64,000 nucleotides of DNA from Alistipes sp. dk3624 (GTDB lineage: Bacteria; Bacteroidota; Bacteroidia; Bacteroidales; Rikenellaceae), in the NCBI RefSeq assembly GCF_009557455.1, contig NZ_CP045651.1, forward strand, positions 868,001 to 932,000, given 5' to 3'. The first letter of the stretch is position 1. The number at the start of each line of letters is the position of its first letter. Shown piece after piece: positions 36,443-44,811 of the stretch. Made by a program: the position numbers and the translations under genes. The notes beneath the pieces are model-generated. The model was not told the origin of the DNA and made no database searches. It saw nothing but the letters and a program-made list of their open reading frames with translations.

Positions 36443-36508
36443 TCACGATCGTTTCAGATGCGAGCGCCACCAAAATTTATCGTTCACCGGAAGATCCATG
36501 AATATCAT
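36443..36508 (-). CDS. trpL: Putative Trp-rich leader peptide (attenuation)
   Basis: A 21-codon frame on the minus strand contains two adjacent TGG codons (36467-36472) in the peptide segment KFWWRSHLKRS and ends at TGA (36443). An in-frame second ATG at 36499 would give 18 residues and leave a more ordinary 5' untranslated length from the promoter at 36522. Right after the Trp codons, CTCGCA (36459-36464) can pair with TGCGAG (36425-36430), which would let ribosome position influence the terminator downstream. I did not find a clear antiterminator partner, so the exact mechanism is unresolved. By analogy with trp operon leaders, Trp scarcity would stall the ribosome at WW and allow trpB2 transcription. 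Confidence 0.72.
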   Translation of the reverse strand: MIFMDLPVNDKFWWRSHLKRS

Positions 36509-36521
36509 CGTTTACCGACCG

Positions 36522-36554
36522 CAAATGTAACGAAAAAAACGGAAACCCCGCAAA
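36522..36554 (-). promoter_or_regulatory. Bacteroidota promoter of the trpB2 leader
   Basis: TTTG (36551-36554), 21 nt, TACATTTG (36522-36529) on the minus strand. The spacing is two bases longer than ideal, but the -7 element is perfect and lies just ahead of the leader peptide. Confidence 0.7.
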
Positions 36555-36652
36555 ATCAGGCAAAATATTTTTAACTTTGAACGACCGTTTCGCCCGGATT
36601 TTCTGTGAACAAAATTCTATTTCCAACATAAATCGGTGAAAAACAAAAAATT

Positions 36653-37477
36653 ATGAAAGTAAGGAATTTGATCTTGCTGTCGGTTGCGTTATTTTCGGCC
36701 GCTTTCGCGCAGGCCGCGACCGTGGATACGCTGTCGGTCTGGAGCGCGTCGATGAACAAAGGAGTCGAAGTGGTGGTAGTCGTACCCGACGGCGCCCGGA
36801 CGAAAACGGGGCCGGCCTACCCGGTGCTCTACCTGCTGCACGGTTACAGCGGCTATGCCGCCAATTGGCTGCAGGTGAAACCCGAACTGGTACAGTTGGC
36901 CGAACGCGACAGCGTGATCGTCGTATGCCCGGACGGCAAGAACAGCTGGTACTGGGACAGCCCCGTCGATCCGTCGATGCGTTACGAAACCTTCGTATCG
37001 CAGGAATTGCTCCGCGACATAGACGCCCGTTACCATACGCGCGCCGATCGCAGCGGACGGGCCATCACCGGTCTGAGCATGGGCGGGCACGGCGCCATGT
37101 GGCTTTCGCTGCGCCATAAAGACCGCTTCGGGGCCGCCGGATCGACCAGCGGGGGATTGGACATCCGCCCGTTCCCGGACAACTGGGAGATGAAAAAAGC
37201 GCTGGGCGAAAAGGCCGACAATCCGAAGCGCTGGGACGACTACGCGGCGATCAACCAGATCGACAGCATCGCCAACGGCGACCTGGCGTTGATCATCGAC
37301 TGCGGTTACGGCGACTTTTTCGCCGAAGTAAACCGCAACTTCCACGACAAGCTGATGGAGCGCGGGATCGACCACGACTACATCGTGCGGCCGGGCGTGC
37401 ACGACGGCCTCTACTGGAACAACTCGATCGACTACCAGTGGCTCTTTTTCAAAAAATTCTTCGACCGGGGACGCTAA
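36653..37477 (+). CDS. Secreted esterase, FrmB/CE1-like alpha/beta hydrolase
   Basis: The 274-residue protein has a signal peptide (MKVRNLILLSVALFSAAFAQA) and an esterase-D-type alpha/beta hydrolase domain. LLHGYSGYAANW contributes the oxyanion loop, GLSMGGHGAMW carries the nucleophile Ser142, DCGYGDFF supplies the acid and PGVHDGLYWNNSIDY the histidine. This layout is common to feruloyl/acetyl esterases of CE1 and to S-formylglutathione hydrolases. Export points to an envelope or extracellular ester, such as acylated glycans, rather than formaldehyde metabolism. It is monocistronic and divergent from trpB2. Confidence 0.85.
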   Translation: MKVRNLILLSVALFSAAFAQAATVDTLSVWSASMNKGVEVVVVVPDGARTKTGPAYPVLYLLHGYSGYAANWLQVKPELVQLAERDSVIVVCPDGKNSWYWDSPVDPSMRYETFVSQELLRDIDARYHTRADRSGRAITGLSMGGHGAMWLSLRHKDRFGAAGSTSGGLDIRPFPDNWEMKKALGEKADNPKRWDDYAAINQIDSIANGDLALIIDCGYGDFFAEVNRNFHDKLMERGIDHDYIVRPGVHDGLYWNNSIDYQWLFFKKFFDRGR

Positions 37478-37544
37478 TCCGCCGCCCGTCCGGAATACGA
37501 TAAAACCGGCTCCCCGTCTTCCGGCCGGGGAGAAAACAAAAACA

Positions 37545-37590
37545 TTCCCCTGTCCGCGCAGACGAAAACCGCACGGGCAGGGGATATTTA
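37545..37590 (-). terminator. Terminator of the AT-rich three-gene cassette
   Basis: On the minus strand an inverted repeat (ATCCCCTGCCCG and CGGACAGGGGAAT, with one G-T pair) is followed by TGTTTTTGTTTT. It is just past the stop of the 37608-38369 gene. A second small stem (CTCCCCG/CGGGGAG) near 37510-37532 could serve the convergent esterase gene. Confidence 0.7.
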
Positions 37591-37607
37591 TTTCGGAAGA
37601 AAAATCG

Positions 37608-38369
37608 TCAATCGCCCAACCGTTCCAGATACTTCGCCTCGTCCAGGCGGCCCGCGACGGCATCCGCGATAATCTCCCGGCAAAGGTCGGACAGCGCGAC
37701 GGCGTCGGCCGTGAATTCGTCGTTTAAGGACAGCGTCCAGACTTCGTTATCGACCACGCAGCGGAAAGTCGCCCAATACCCTACGGAGGGGCCTTCCGCC
37801 TTGCTGTCGAAACGGTCGATCCAGTTCACGAACTTATTATACAACGCCTCCGCGAACCGGTCGCCGATGCGAAACGTTCGGGTCTCGACCCGATAGCGCT
37901 TCGGGGCCTCCTCCTGACATTTTGCGTACATAGCTAAGTTGTGTTCGACCGATTGACGAATCATACTGTCGGTTACCGTATCCAGATCCTTTAGCGGGGT
38001 TCCGATCGAAGGATACTCTTTTTCTAACGCTCTGTTCACTTCCTGAAATTTAGGAATACTTTTAACTTCAAGCAAGTAATACCGATCTGATGAATCCCTC
38101 ACAATCCGAAGACCTAAAACTTCTATGAATTCTCGTTCGAAGAAATATTCCACGGGCGCGTTGAAATCTTCGAAAAAAAGGTTTTCGATATCGGTTTTTC
38201 CGTCCAGATTGGAAAACGGTTTGATCGAGCCGTCCGGCTGGACATTCTCCAGCCGGCTTTTGATATAGTTGTTTTCGATCCTCTTCGAAAACTGAACGGG
38301 ATAATCCCGGGCCGAAACTTCCTGCAAAAACACGATTGCAAGAAAGATTGTCATTATTTTCAAAAACAT
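37608..38369 (-). CDS. Exported protein of unknown function
   Basis: The 253-residue protein has a signal peptide (MFLKIMTIFLAIVFLQEVSA) and no motif I recognise. It is rich in charged residues, has one Cys-containing stretch (MYAKCQEEAP) and a segment SVGYWATFRCVVDNEVWTLSLND that looks like beta strands. It starts immediately after the stop of the gene at 38370-38876 and is third in a cassette with two other unknown genes. Composition is mixed: AT-richer at its 5' end and genome-like at the 3' end. Confidence 0.6.
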   Translation of the reverse strand: MFLKIMTIFLAIVFLQEVSARDYPVQFSKRIENNYIKSRLENVQPDGSIKPFSNLDGKTDIENLFFEDFNAPVEYFFEREFIEVLGLRIVRDSSDRYYLLEVKSIPKFQEVNRALEKEYPSIGTPLKDLDTVTDSMIRQSVEHNLAMYAKCQEEAPKRYRVETRTFRIGDRFAEALYNKFVNWIDRFDSKAEGPSVGYWATFRCVVDNEVWTLSLNDEFTADAVALSDLCREIIADAVAGRLDEAKYLERLGD

Positions 38370-38876
38370 TTATTTAGCAATATTATACCAACTTATAATA
38401 CCATCATAATAAATGCCCTGGGTTAAACCAGGGTACTTTGCAGCCATTGCGTTATCCGCCTTACCAGGCTTTGCACTTTCTTGGTGAGTATGAGCTACCA
38501 TCTGGACTCTTTTACCTTTGCGTGTAATGTTCCCGTTGTCATTGGTGATCGGTAAATAACTTTCAGTTGCCGTATTCCTGTCGTCCACGAACACCTCTTT
38601 TGTGCCGTCATAATAAATTACGATATACGCTTCCACGTAATCCGGCCGGGTCATCCAATCGGCTATGTAAGCCATCACCTCACCGAGCGTACCGAACATC
38701 TCGGTAGTGCCGGACTTGGTCAGGGCCATGTACTTATTGAACCCCAACTCCAGAAATTTACTGTTCACTTTTACCGAATGATCGGTAGAATAATTCACAT
38801 AATTGTTCGCTTCGCTGAAATTCCACGAAGCAAGTTGCGGATATTTGCGGAGCAGCGCCTTCTTTTTTTCGTTCAT
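38370..38876 (-). CDS. Unknown protein with HTH-x(9)-D motif near C-terminus
   Basis: The 168-residue protein has no signal peptide. Its C-terminal part reads VQMVAHTHQESAKPGKADNAMAAKYPGLTQGIYYDG. A His-x-His followed by a downstream Asp and Ala-rich helix recalls JAB/MPN-like or DUF4329 domains that end polymorphic secreted proteins. The spacing differs from the strict JAMM pattern (Lys in place of Ser, Asp one residue early), so this is only a resemblance. It overlaps the lipoprotein gene upstream by 4 nt. A secreted effector or a degenerate protease-like domain are possibilities, with no direct proof. Confidence 0.55.
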   Translation of the reverse strand: MNEKKKALLRKYPQLASWNFSEANNYVNYSTDHSVKVNSKFLELGFNKYMALTKSGTTEMFGTLGEVMAYIADWMTRPDYVEAYIVIYYDGTKEVFVDDRNTATESYLPITNDNGNITRKGKRVQMVAHTHQESAKPGKADNAMAAKYPGLTQGIYYDGIISWYNIAK

Positions 38877-39202
38877 AATCTGCGCTTTTCTTCGACACGA
38901 AGAGAACGAATGATTCCCGGAAGATACGTGACATAATTCCCTGCCGAATCCTGAACGATCTCCAGATTTGAAAAATCGACCTTGTTCATTTCATGCGCAA
39001 AAGCATTCAACGAATGTTGAAAATCGGAAGCCGCAATTACATACTCTTCCAGTTCCGGAGAAGTCGCAATGGTCTGATCTATTTTTTCCCGATCGAAATA
39101 GTCGTCTTTCTGACATCCCTGGAAAATAAAGAACATACCGGCAGCAACGAATAGAATGGTACCGACTGTTTTAAACGATAGATTTTTTTCATAGCTATTC
39201 AT
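38873..39202 (-). CDS. Small predicted lipoprotein
   Basis: The 109-residue product has an N-terminal membrane segment ending in a lipobox-like FIFQGC (Cys30), then a polar helical domain (PELEEYVIAASDFQHSLNAFAHEMNKVDF) and a C-terminal strand-rich part (GNYVTYLPGIIRSLRV). The n-region before the hydrophobic core is longer than usual. It opens the AT-rich cassette and overlaps the next gene by 4 nt. No family recognised. Confidence 0.6.
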   Translation of the reverse strand: MNSYEKNLSFKTVGTILFVAAGMFFIFQGCQKDDYFDREKIDQTIATSPELEEYVIAASDFQHSLNAFAHEMNKVDFSNLEIVQDSAGNYVTYLPGIIRSLRVEEKRRL

Positions 39203-39534
39203 ACATTTAAATAAAAGGTTTCATTATGTGATTTTATATGCATACACGTTCTTTCAGCCCAAGATAAATTAAAATATTATATAAAACAAATAACATCATA
39301 AAAAAATATTCATTTCTCATTTACAAAACGGACAAAACAGCGACACGTTATCTCGGCATTTAATAATAACCCGACCATCCTCCAACATCATATTGACAAT
39401 CAGTTATATTCAAATTAAAATCGTAAATTTTCAGACGCCGTTTTCTTTTTTAAAAATAATTCCTACCTTTGACATATTAAAGTCGTGCCCGTGCACGGAG
39501 ATTTGTTTTTAACCCAAAAAATCATAAAAGCCTG
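39203..39534. other. AT-rich intergenic region with divergent control signals
   Basis: No gene was seen in these 332 nt. The stretch is much richer in A and T than the surroundings. Near its right end it holds the promoter of the DUF1080 gene (39441-39471). A promoter for the minus-strand cassette must also be here, but I find no convincing TAnnTTTG match on that strand. Confidence 0.6.
39441..39471 (+). promoter_or_regulatory. Bacteroidota promoter of the 3-keto-glycoside gene set
   Basis: A perfect -7 element TACCTTTG (39464-39471), preceded after 19 nt by TTTT (39441-39444) in place of TTTG, 63 nt before the DUF1080 start codon. Confidence 0.65.
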
Positions 39535-40890
39535 ATGAAAAAACTGTTTATAGCGCTCGGAATGCTCTGTTTCTGCGCGACCGTATCCGCCCAGGGCGAC
39601 TGGGAGCCCTTGTTCAACGGAAAGAACCTCAAAGGATGGAAAAAGCTGAACGGCGCGGCCGAATACCGCATCGAAGACGGCGCGATCGTCGGCGTCAGCC
39701 GGGTCAATACGCCCAATACGTTCCTTTGCACCGATAAGACATACGGAGATTTCATCCTCGAACTCAGCTTCAAGGTGGACGAAGGGCTGAACTCCGGCGT
39801 GCAGTTCCGCAGCAACTCGAAACCCGATTACCGCAACGGACAGGTGCACGGCTACCAGTACGAAATCGACCCTTCGGCGCGGGCATGGAGCGGCGGCATC
39901 TACGACGAAGGACGCCGCGGATGGCTCTACCCGATGACAAAAAACCCGTGCGCGCAAAAAGCGTTCAAACCGGGCGAGTGGAACAAACTGCGCATCGAGG
40001 CGATCGGCGACCGCATCCGCACGTGGCTGAACGGCATTCCGACGGCCGACATCCTCGACAACGCCGACGCTGCAGGTTTCATCGCCTTGCAGGTGCACGG
40101 TATCGGCGATAACGCCGCAATGGAAGGCAAAACCGTCCGCTGGAAAAACATCCGCATCTGCACGACCGATCTCGAAACCGAAAAGATGCCCGAAATCTGC
40201 TGTCTGCCGCAGATCAACTGCATCCCGAACACGATCTCCGAGCGCGAAGCGGCCCAGGGATGGACGCTGCTCTGGGACGGTAAAACCACCGACGGATGGC
40301 GCGGCGCGAAACGCGCCGACTTCCCTCCTTCGGGCTGGGAAATCCGCAACGACATGCTGTGCGTGCAGAAATCCGACGGCCGCGAATCGGCTAACGGCGG
40401 CGATATCGTCACGACGCGCAAATACAAAGACTTCGAACTGGTCGCAGACTTCGAGATCACCGAAGGGGCCAACAGCGGCATCAAATATTTCGTCGATCCG
40501 GATATGAACAAAGGCGAAGGCTCGGCCATCGGCTGCGAATTCCAAATCCTCGACGACCAGCGCCACCCGGACGCCAAACTCGGCGTAAAGGGAAATCGCA
40601 AGCTCGGTTCGCTGTACGACCTGATCCCTGCGCCGGACAACAAGCCGTTCCGTCCCGGACAGTTCAACACGGCGCGAATCGTCGTGAAGGGCAACCACGT
40701 AGAACACTGGCTCAACGACGTGAAACTGATCGAATACGATCGCAACAACCAGGAGTGGAATGCGCTGGTAGCATACAGCAAATACCGCGACTGGCCGAAC
40801 TTCGGCAATTCCGAAAGCGGATATATCCTGTTGCAGGATCACGGCGACGAAGTACACTTCAAGAACATCAAGATCCGCGAGTTGAAATAA
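39535..40890 (+). CDS. Double DUF1080 protein, probable 3-keto-glycoside hydrolase/lyase
   Basis: The 451-residue exported protein (signal [20 protein letters not shown]) has two DUF1080 beta-jellyroll domains. Domain 1 (about 22-212) contains [32 protein letters not shown] and [20 protein letters not shown]. Domain 2 (about 238-451) contains [34 protein letters not shown] and [18 protein letters not shown]. The repeated order of motifs shows an internal duplication. DUF1080 proteins of Bacteroides act on 3-keto-glycosides, breaking the glycosidic bond after C3 oxidation. The downstream TIM-barrel protein and two Gfo/Idh/MocA oxidoreductases complete the same pathway. Confidence 0.85.
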   Translation: MKKLFIALGMLCFCATVSAQGDWEPLFNGKNLKGWKKLNGAAEYRIEDGAIVGVSRVNTPNTFLCTDKTYGDFILELSFKVDEGLNSGVQFRSNSKPDYRNGQVHGYQYEIDPSARAWSGGIYDEGRRGWLYPMTKNPCAQKAFKPGEWNKLRIEAIGDRIRTWLNGIPTADILDNADAAGFIALQVHGIGDNAAMEGKTVRWKNIRICTTDLETEKMPEICCLPQINCIPNTISEREAAQGWTLLWDGKTTDGWRGAKRADFPPSGWEIRNDMLCVQKSDGRESANGGDIVTTRKYKDFELVADFEITEGANSGIKYFVDPDMNKGEGSAIGCEFQILDDQRHPDAKLGVKGNRKLGSLYDLIPAPDNKPFRPGQFNTARIVVKGNHVEHWLNDVKLIEYDRNNQEWNALVAYSKYRDWPNFGNSESGYILLQDHGDEVHFKNIKIRELK

Positions 40891-40931
40891 CCGCAACCCG
40901 CCCTGCCCCGCTGCCTGAAAACTTCAAAACC

Positions 40932-41792
40932 ATGAAAACACGGATCCTCTGTATAGCAGGACTGCTCGTCTTCGGATGCGGCGGCCTTCGGGCCAAAAAG
41001 CCGCAATCGCTAGACGCACGAATCGGAGTATGTTCCGACGTTCGCAACGCGCAGCGGCTCAAAGCCGCCGGAGCCGACTGCCTCGAGGCCGGCGTCTCCG
41101 CTTTCCTGGTTCCGGACAAGCCGGAAGAGGCATTCGACAAAAACCTCGCCCTGCTGCGGGAATCCGGCTCGGAGATCGTTAGCTGCAACGGTTTCCTGCC
41201 GGCTTCGATGATCGTGGTAGGCCCTTCGACCGACCACGACAAGATCCTGGCATGGGCCGAAACGACTTTTCGCAGAGCCGAACGGGCCGGTATCCGGTAC
41301 ATCGTTTTCGGCAGCGGAAAATCGCGCAAAGTGCCCGACGGATTCTCGCGCGAAACGGCCGAAGAACAATTCGTGCGACTATGCAAACGGCTCGGCCCGG
41401 TCGCCGCGCGCTACCGCGTGACGGTCGTAATCGAACCACTGAACAGCCGCGAAACGAACCTGATCAATTCGGTGTCGGAAGGCGCCTCGATCGTCGAACG
41501 CGTGAATCACAAAAACATCCGGCTGCTGTGCGACCTATTTCACATGACGGCCGACGGAGAGCCGCCGCAGGCCATCGTCGACGCGGGAAAGCATATCCGG
41601 CACTGCCACATCGCCGAAGCCGCCGAACGGACGGCCCCCGGCACCGACGGGGACGATTTTCGTCCCTACCTGCGCGCGCTGAAAAAAATCGGCTACAAAG
41701 GCTGCGTATCGATCGAATGCATGTGGAAAGATTTCGGAGCGCAACTGCCGACAGCTGTCGCGGAGCTCCGCAAACAAATGAACGACTTATAA
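40932..41792 (+). CDS. Exported TIM-barrel sugar isomerase/epimerase-like protein
   Basis: The 286-residue lipoprotein (lipobox VFGC, Cys16) has an AP-endonuclease-2/xylose-isomerase-like barrel. Metal-ligand segments are seen in order: VVIEPLN (Glu), LLCDLFHM (Asp, His), RHCHIAEA (His) and VSIECMW (Glu). Such proteins isomerise, epimerise or dehydrate keto-sugars; in the described 3-keto-glycoside pathway, a protein of this fold processes the enone or keto intermediate. Start at ATG 40932, 41 nt after the DUF1080 gene; the longer frame lies within that gene. Confidence 0.83.
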   Translation: MKTRILCIAGLLVFGCGGLRAKKPQSLDARIGVCSDVRNAQRLKAAGADCLEAGVSAFLVPDKPEEAFDKNLALLRESGSEIVSCNGFLPASMIVVGPSTDHDKILAWAETTFRRAERAGIRYIVFGSGKSRKVPDGFSRETAEEQFVRLCKRLGPVAARYRVTVVIEPLNSRETNLINSVSEGASIVERVNHKNIRLLCDLFHMTADGEPPQAIVDAGKHIRHCHIAEAAERTAPGTDGDDFRPYLRALKKIGYKGCVSIECMWKDFGAQLPTAVAELRKQMNDL

Positions 41793-41817
41793 CTGAAACA
41801 ACTAACCTAAAACGATC

Positions 41818-43179
41818 ATGAACGAAAAAATATCCAGGCGGGAATTTCTAAAGAAAGCGGGTCTCGTATCGGCCGGAGCCGTAATGGGCAATTTCATCCT
41901 CAGTCCGAAAAGCTATGCGCGCGTCAAAGGCGCCAACGACCGCGTCAACGTGGCGGTGGTCGGTTTCTCCGACCGGTTCCGCAGTTCGCTGTTGCCCGGT
42001 TTTACGGATCACCGCGAGGAACTGAACTTCGACATGATCGGCGTGTCGGACATCTGGAGCCTGCGCCGCGATGAAGGCGTGCAGGTCGTGGGAGAGAAAA
42101 TCGGGCACAAGGTCAAAGGATACCGCAACAACGAAGAGATGTACAAGGACAAGGACATCGACGCGGTAATCATCTCCACGCCGGACTTCGCGCACGCCAC
42201 GCACACCGTCGAGGCGGCCGAACACGGCAAGCATATCTACGTCGAAAAACCGTTCGCCGAAACGATGGAGGACAACCGCCGCGCGAGAGCCGCCGTCGAA
42301 AAGGCGGGCGTCATATTCCAGGTCGGTTCGCAACGTCGCAGCGCGCCGAACTACCACGCGGCGAACGACTACATCCGCTCGGGCCAATTCGGCGACATCG
42401 TGATGTGCGAAATGACGTGGAACGTCAACCAGCCGGGCCGCTGGCGCCGTCCGTCGCTCGTTCCGAAGTGCAGGGAAGAAGACCTCGACTGGATTCGCTT
42501 CCTGTGCAACCGCCCGTTCGAAGCGTTCGACCCGCGCAAATACCTCGAATATCGGTTGTTCTGGCCCTATTCGTCGGGAATCCCCGGCCAGTGGATGGCG
42601 CACCAGATCGACACGGTGCACTGGTTCACCGGACTGAAACACCCGCGCAGCGTAACGGCCAACGGCGGCATCTACCTGTGGCACGACGGCCGCACGAATT
42701 TCGACACGATGACCGCCGTGATGGACTACGGTCCGGCCGACGACCCGCAGAAAGGATTCCTCGTACAATACACCTCGCGTTTTACGAACAGCGCCGGCAG
42801 CGTCAAGGAGATCTACTACTCGAACGGCGGCGAATTGAACCTCGACACCAACAAGATCACCCCGAACGGCGGTCTGACCGAAGGAGAAGCCAAAGCGATG
42901 GGTATGCATGCGAATCAGCTCGCGCCGCTCGATCTGAAATCGACGATGAAAGTGGCCACGGCCGGAGTGACCGGCGTAGACCCGATGACCTCGGTTCACG
43001 TCCGCAACTGGATGGAGTGCATCCGCAGCGGCGAAAAAACGAACGCTCCGGTCGAAGCGGCCTACGACCATTCGTCGGCCTGCATCATGGTCAATGCCGC
43101 GCTGCGCACCAAACAATACGTCACGTTCGACGAAGAGCACCAGGAAGTGCTGGCAGGCGGCAAAGTTTTTAAATTTTAA
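41818..43179 (+). CDS. Tat-exported Gfo/Idh/MocA oxidoreductase 1
   Basis: The 453-residue protein begins with a twin-arginine signal (KISRREFLKKAGLVSAGAVMG). The Rossmann domain carries RVNVAVVGFSDRF with Gly-rich turn, AVIISTPDFAHATHTVEAAEHGKHIYVEKPFAET (the EKP lysine is the family's catalytic/cofactor residue) and a substrate domain with HQIDTVHWFTG. Tat export with a folded, tightly bound NAD(P) is usual for these Bacteroides enzymes. It probably oxidises C3 of a glycoside or reduces the freed 3-keto sugar. It lies 25 nt after the TIM-barrel gene. Confidence 0.88.
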   Translation: MNEKISRREFLKKAGLVSAGAVMGNFILSPKSYARVKGANDRVNVAVVGFSDRFRSSLLPGFTDHREELNFDMIGVSDIWSLRRDEGVQVVGEKIGHKVKGYRNNEEMYKDKDIDAVIISTPDFAHATHTVEAAEHGKHIYVEKPFAETMEDNRRARAAVEKAGVIFQVGSQRRSAPNYHAANDYIRSGQFGDIVMCEMTWNVNQPGRWRRPSLVPKCREEDLDWIRFLCNRPFEAFDPRKYLEYRLFWPYSSGIPGQWMAHQIDTVHWFTGLKHPRSVTANGGIYLWHDGRTNFDTMTAVMDYGPADDPQKGFLVQYTSRFTNSAGSVKEIYYSNGGELNLDTNKITPNGGLTEGEAKAMGMHANQLAPLDLKSTMKVATAGVTGVDPMTSVHVRNWMECIRSGEKTNAPVEAAYDHSSACIMVNAALRTKQYVTFDEEHQEVLAGGKVFKF

Positions 43180-43242
43180 TAAAAAAAGTACATTTGTAAT
43201 CGGGGCCGATACAATAGGCCCCCGCTGCAATCCGAAGAAACC

Positions 43243-44517
43243 ATGAACAACGAGAAAATAAACCGCCGGGACTTCCTGAAAGAGCTCGGATTCGTCGCGG
43301 GCACCACAGCCCTGCTCTCCTCTTTCCCGTGGCTGTCGGGAATGGCCGAGGACAAGCGGAAAGCCACGACGGGACACAAAACCCGGATCGCGGTGATCGG
43401 CACCGGCGACCGGGGACGCTACCTGCTCAATTTCCTGGTAATGAACCCGAAGGCCGAAGTCGTATGGCTGTGCGACAATTACGAGCCGTGGCTCGACCTG
43501 GGCCGTCAGATCGCGCCGAGCGCGAAAACCTGCGCGGATTACCGGCAGGTGATCGACGACCCGAACGTAGACGGCGTGGTAATCGCCACCCCGTTGCATA
43601 CGCACCTCGAAATCGCCGGCGCCGCGATGGAAGCGGGCAAGCACGTTTTCTGCGAAAAATCAATGGCCCGGACGCTGCCGGACACGCTGACGATGTACCA
43701 GACCCATAAACGGACGGGGCATGTTTTTTTCGTCGACCAACAGCGGCTTTTCGACCCGGTCTACCTGAAGGCGATCGAAATGATCCGTTCGGGAATGTTC
43801 GGCGAAATACAGGGGATCAAAACGTTCTGGAACCGCAACGGCGACTGGCGCAGGCCCGTCCCGTCGCCCGAACTGGAGCGTAAAATCAACTGGCGGCACT
43901 ACAAGGAATACTCCGGCGGCCTGATGACCGAACTGGGCTGCCACCAGATCCAAATGGGAACGTGGATCTGGCGCGAGCTGCCCGAACGGATCTACGGACA
44001 GGGGGGAATCACCTACTGGAAAGACGGCCGCGAAGTGGAGGACAATGTCGGCGTGATGTATACGTACAAAAACGGCAAGCGGATGTCCTTCGACTCGATC
44101 ATATCAAACCAGTTCTACGGGCTCGAAGAGCAGATTATGGGCAACCTGGGAACCCTCGAACCCGAAGTCGGCAAATACTATTTCGAAAAGACGCCGCCGA
44201 TGCCCGGATTCTTGCAGATGATCAACAACATCGAGAAGGATATTTTCAGCTCCGTCTCTTTCGCCGGCCCGAGCTGGGACCCCGAGATCGCCCGCAAGAA
44301 CCACGGCGAATACATCATCGGCAAGAAACGCGACTTCCTGGACGGCACCGGCTTCACGGTCGATGCGTTCGTCGAAGCCGCGATCACCGGAGAACAACCG
44401 CCGATGATCGCCGAGGAGGGCTACTACGCGACCGTGCTGTCGCTGCTCGGGCTGCAAGCCATCGAAGAGAAACGGGAAATTCTGTTCCCGGAAGAGTACC
44501 GCATCGACTATCTGTAA
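43243..44517 (+). CDS. Tat-exported Gfo/Idh/MocA oxidoreductase 2
   Basis: The 424-residue protein has a twin-arginine signal (KINRRDFLKELGFVAGTTALL), then TRIAVIGTGDRGRYLL and VVIATPLHTHLEIAGAAMEAGKHVFCEKSMART. Note EKS where the first enzyme and most relatives have EKP; the lysine is kept. DQQRLFDPVYLKAIEMIRSG and GGLMTELGCHQIQMGTWIW match the C-terminal substrate domain. With its partner it would form an oxidation/reduction pair that recycles bound cofactor. It lies 63 nt after the first oxidoreductase. Confidence 0.88.
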   Translation: MNNEKINRRDFLKELGFVAGTTALLSSFPWLSGMAEDKRKATTGHKTRIAVIGTGDRGRYLLNFLVMNPKAEVVWLCDNYEPWLDLGRQIAPSAKTCADYRQVIDDPNVDGVVIATPLHTHLEIAGAAMEAGKHVFCEKSMARTLPDTLTMYQTHKRTGHVFFVDQQRLFDPVYLKAIEMIRSGMFGEIQGIKTFWNRNGDWRRPVPSPELERKINWRHYKEYSGGLMTELGCHQIQMGTWIWRELPERIYGQGGITYWKDGREVEDNVGVMYTYKNGKRMSFDSIISNQFYGLEEQIMGNLGTLEPEVGKYYFEKTPPMPGFLQMINNIEKDIFSSVSFAGPSWDPEIARKNHGEYIIGKKRDFLDGTGFTVDAFVEAAITGEQPPMIAEEGYYATVLSLLGLQAIEEKREILFPEEYRIDYL

Positions 44518-44535
44518 CCGCAAAAGCGACGAACT

Positions 44536-44808
44536 ATGAAAGATATCGTAATCAAGGGGCGGCAAATCCGCCGGGAAATAATCGTATGGATCTGCTGCGT
44601 AGCCGCGCTGACGGCATGGAACGCTTATGCCATCGTCCAGTACGGAACCAGTTGGAGCGAACTTCTGTCGTTGTGGTACGTAATCTTGCCGTTGTCCGTG
44701 CTGCTTTACGCCGTGCTGATCCCGATCCGCTGGGCAGGCAGGCTCGTCCTGCGACTCGTGTGCGGGAAAGGCGGCTGCCGCAAACGTAACGAAAAAGCGA
44801 AAGCGTAA
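44536..44808 (+). CDS. Small two-helix membrane protein
   Basis: The 90-residue product has a short charged N-terminus (MKDIVIKGRQIRRE), two membrane helices (IIVWICCVAALTAWNAYAIV and YVILPLSVLLYAVLIPI) and a basic tail with two Cys (CGKGGCRKRNEKAKA). No family is recognised. It is 18 nt after the second oxidoreductase and 3 nt before the ApbE gene, so it is part of the same transcript. A helper for the exported flavin or redox steps is a guess from position. Confidence 0.65.
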   Translation: MKDIVIKGRQIRREIIVWICCVAALTAWNAYAIVQYGTSWSELLSLWYVILPLSVLLYAVLIPIRWAGRLVLRLVCGKGGCRKRNEKAKA

Positions 44809-44811
44809 CGG

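Noticed and set aside
38370-38876. Calling the middle cassette gene a JAMM metallopeptidase
   Set aside because: The strict HxH-x7-S-x2-D spacing is not met (Lys instead of Ser and Asp one residue early) and no upstream catalytic Glu was identified.
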